Shown one piece after another: positions 14,288 to 16,285 of a stretch of DNA of 16,285 nucleotides (positions are counted from its first letter, which is position 1; every line of letters starts with the position of its first letter). The stretch spans positions 1 through 16,285 of the forward strand of contig DAOUBS010000136.1 in the NCBI GenBank assembly GCA_034432435.1. The letters are read 5' to 3'. Made by a program: the position numbers and the translations under genes. Below the pieces are notes generated by a model that did not search any database, was not told where the DNA came from, and saw nothing but the letters and a program-made list of their open reading frames with translations. Origin of the DNA: JANWYT01 sp034432435. Its GTDB lineage: Bacteria > Chloroflexota > Anaerolineae > Aggregatilineales > Phototrophicaceae.

Positions 14288-14299
14288 AACCCTCATCGG

Positions 14300-14371
14300 C
14301 TTTGTGCAACTTGACAGAACAGCCATAAAACGTTACAAACGTGGCATGCTCATTTAGCACATTGCACAAAG
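14300..14371. promoter_or_regulatory. Widely spaced inverted repeat flanking the PucR promoter
   Basis: CTTTGTGCAA (14300-14309) and its exact reverse complement TTGCACAAAG (14362-14371) bracket the promoter. One arm abuts the -35 and the other sits where the ribosome binding site of the 14375 start would be. Arm centres are 62 bp apart, about six helical turns, which would suit a looping operator for an autoregulator. Confidence 0.5.
14311..14339 (+). promoter_or_regulatory. Sigma70-type promoter of the PucR-family gene
   Basis: A perfect TTGACA (14311-14316), a 17-base spacer and TACAAA (14334-14339) give a predicted start near 14346 and a leader of about 29 bases. Confidence 0.65.
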
Positions 14372-14374
14372 ACT

Positions 14375-16018
14375 ATGTCCGAATCCGCGTCACAGATTAC
14401 AGTCGAAGATGTTCGTAAGCTGGCGCTCCCGCTTGGGACGCGCGTGCTCGCTGGCGATGGACTCTTGAACCGCCCCGTCGTGTGGACGACAGTCGTCTAC
14501 ATCGACGACAACCTACAATCCAAATCCCTCCAACCCAACGAGATCATCCTCGTCGCGCCGCCCGATAATGCCAGCAAACCCTCTGCCTCCGATGTAGACA
14601 TCGTGCGTTGGGCGTCAGACGTGCGCGCCTCGGCGGTCGTGTTCAGCCACAACGTGAGCACCAACGCCATTGCCGAGAGCAAAGCTTATGGCATCTGCGT
14701 GTTGATGCTCCCACCTGGCAACCGCGTGCGCCAAGTGGAAAAGACGGTCGTCAGCCTGTTAGTCGATCGCAAAGGCCAATTCGAGCGCCGCGGCACACAG
14801 ATCTACCGCCAACTGACGCAGATTTCGTCCCAAAATGAGGGCATGTCAGAACTCATCAGCGCAATGGCACGCCTGACGAACAAGACTGTGGTCATCCAAG
14901 ACAAGCGCCTGCGTGTACTGGAACACATCGTCCAGCCGCAGGTGATCGGCCAGTGGGAAGAAATCGAAGCCTTCATCCGCAAAGTGGAGCATCTGCCTGT
15001 TGAGATGCAAGATCGACATCGCGCCAGCGACGTAGACGCCCCAATGATGCAGTCCTTACAACTGCCGGGCATGGCGCGTCTGGTGGCCCCAGTCGTCACC
15101 AATGGCATCGGGCGTGGGTTCTTGTCGATCATCGGCTCAGACACCGACCTTGACGACATCGACCAGCTTGTGTGCGAACACGGCGCGGCGGCCTGTGCCA
15201 TCGAGATGGCCAAACAAAAAATGGTGAGCGAGACGGAAAAGCGGCTGCGCGGCACGTTTTTGGATCGCCTGCTGTTGGGGGATGTCAGCCAGCAAGAGGC
15301 CATTCGTCAAGGCGAGCGCTTCGAACACGACATGACCGCCACCCACGTCGCAATAGTGCTGTCATGGCGCGGCGAGAACGCGCCCTCCATCCGCCGCCTT
15401 GAGACGATGATCAACACGATCATCGAAAGCCAACAAGCCCACGCGCTCGTGTGGCAGCGTGAGAAAGAGCGCGAGGTTGTCGTGTTCCACGCGACGGATC
15501 GAGACAACCCCATCGACACGAGCCTCAAACTTACCGAGAAGTTCGCCAGCGACATCAACCGCCAATACCCAAACAACCACATCGCCATCGGTCTAGGCCA
15601 GCCTGTGCGCGAGGTCAGCGCGTGGCGCAACAGCTACCGCGACGCCGTCCAAGCGATGGAATTAGCCGTACGCTTGCAGACAGACACCCCGCTCTACATC
15701 GGAGATTTGGGCGTGTATCAGTTGATCTTGTCCCTCTCCGATCGGGATAAGCTGATCGACTTTTGTGAGCGAACGCTAGGGACTCTGATCAAATACGACG
15801 CCACCCAAAACGGTGAGCTAGTCAAGACGTTGGAAGCCTATTTCGCTTGCCACGGCAACCTCTCGCAGACGGCGGATATGCTCATCGTGCACCGTAACAC
15901 CCTGCTCTACCGCATGAATCGCATCAACGACATCGCCAAGATCGACCTAGACCGGCCAGAAACGCGGCTGGCGTTGCACCTCGCGTTGACCATTCGACGC
16001 TTATTAGCCCTAAGCTGA
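14375..16018 (+). CDS. PucR-family transcriptional regulator (PucR / GAF-like / CdaR GGDEF-like / HTH)
   Basis: The 547-aa protein has the full PucR layout. The N-terminal PucR domain (about 9-135) includes RKLALPLGTRVLAGDGLLNR and NEIILVAPP. A GAF-like sensor region spans about 155-285. The CdaR-type GGDEF-like segment covers about 290-440, with AIGLGQPVREVSAWRNSYRD near its end. The C-terminal PucR helix-turn-helix (about 485-547) shows TLEAYFACHGNLSQTADMLI followed by VHRNTLLYRMNRI. Such regulators usually activate genes for purine, sugar-acid or amino-acid use near their own locus, but the ligand cannot be read from sequence. ATG at 14375 fits the family N-terminus. No Shine-Dalgarno is visible; the usual place is occupied by one arm of an inverted repeat. 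The target genes are probably outside the window or are the gene itself. Confidence 0.92.
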   Translation: MSESASQITVEDVRKLALPLGTRVLAGDGLLNRPVVWTTVVYIDDNLQSKSLQPNEIILVAPPDNASKPSASDVDIVRWASDVRASAVVFSHNVSTNAIAESKAYGICVLMLPPGNRVRQVEKTVVSLLVDRKGQFERRGTQIYRQLTQISSQNEGMSELISAMARLTNKTVVIQDKRLRVLEHIVQPQVIGQWEEIEAFIRKVEHLPVEMQDRHRASDVDAPMMQSLQLPGMARLVAPVVTNGIGRGFLSIIGSDTDLDDIDQLVCEHGAAACAIEMAKQKMVSETEKRLRGTFLDRLLLGDVSQQEAIRQGERFEHDMTATHVAIVLSWRGENAPSIRRLETMINTIIESQQAHALVWQREKEREVVVFHATDRDNPIDTSLKLTEKFASDINRQYPNNHIAIGLGQPVREVSAWRNSYRDAVQAMELAVRLQTDTPLYIGDLGVYQLILSLSDRDKLIDFCERTLGTLIKYDATQNGELVKTLEAYFACHGNLSQTADMLIVHRNTLLYRMNRINDIAKIDLDRPETRLALHLALTIRRLLALS

Positions 16019-16285
16019 GTGAGTACCCTAGGCGCAACTACCAAAGAAAAGTGGGCTTTGATTTATGCGCTTTGTACACTAGCAACTTCTGACGGTAAAA
16101 TGCCTCAATTCTTATGCATTTTCTACAAACTAGATCGTTGGTTTAGTCCATAGCTGCTTGATTAGTCTCTAGCTACACTTGCAGACACTTAAAAAATAAG
16201 CACACGTTGACTCATAGTGTTGTGTGCGTCTCACTCACACACAACACAAACTTAGAACCTGATTTGAAGCACCAAACTGCACGGT
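16019..16285. other. AT-rich intergenic tail with no recognised gene
   Basis: No credible coding frame, tRNA or clear terminator is seen here. The only structure is an inverted repeat, GTGTTGTGTG (16217-16226) and CACACAACAC (16238-16247), separated by 11 bases. It has no T-run on either strand, so it may be an operator or leader element of a gene beyond the edge. Confidence 0.5.

Overview
The window looks like part of a chromosome from a member of the Chloroflexota, probably near the Anaerolineae. This is an inference. It rests on the mix of a LytR-CpsA-Psr (LCP) protein, a lipoprotein with a Thr/Pro-rich linker, a three-gene set of proteins that I associate with Chloroflexi but cannot name, and moderately high GC with ordinary sigma70-like promoters. 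No 16S or other clean phylogenetic marker is present. I see no mobile element, CRISPR array, tRNA or rRNA.

Minus strand, 1-9451: this half is a glycerol/dihydroxyacetone (DHA) utilisation locus followed by ribosomal housekeeping genes. In transcription order it holds a DhaR-like activator (9451-7544) with its own terminator, and a 250-bp control region with tandem repeats. Then come an aquaglyceroporin (7292-6423), dhaK (6299-5298), dhaL (5228-4596), glpK (4533-3037), a strong terminator hairpin, and a separately promoted DhaM-HPr-Enzyme I fusion (2890-458). After these lie rpmH (333-154) and the start of rnpA (136 to the window edge) under their own promoter. The apparent logic is that glycerol enters through the channel and GlpK makes glycerol-3-phosphate. 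DHA is phosphorylated to DHAP by DhaK/DhaL, with phosphate drawn from PEP through the single DhaM-HPr-EI polypeptide. No glycerol dehydrogenase or glycerol-3-phosphate dehydrogenase is visible here.

Plus strand, 9541-12093: three tightly spaced genes (518, 144 and 137 aa) of unknown function follow an extended -10 promoter. The first two have winged-helix-like segments and the third is a small helical protein. This is the best candidate for an undescribed system in the window. It ends tail-to-tail with an 11-bp overlap against a minus-strand cell-envelope pair: a TP-rich lipoprotein (13875-12952) translationally coupled to an LCP-family phosphotransferase (12949-12083).

Plus strand, 13902-16018: a small multi-pass membrane protein (13964-14287) diverges from the lipoprotein. 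A PucR-family regulator (14375-16018) follows. Its promoter is flanked by a perfect 10-bp inverted repeat about six helical turns apart. The last 267 bases hold no recognisable gene.
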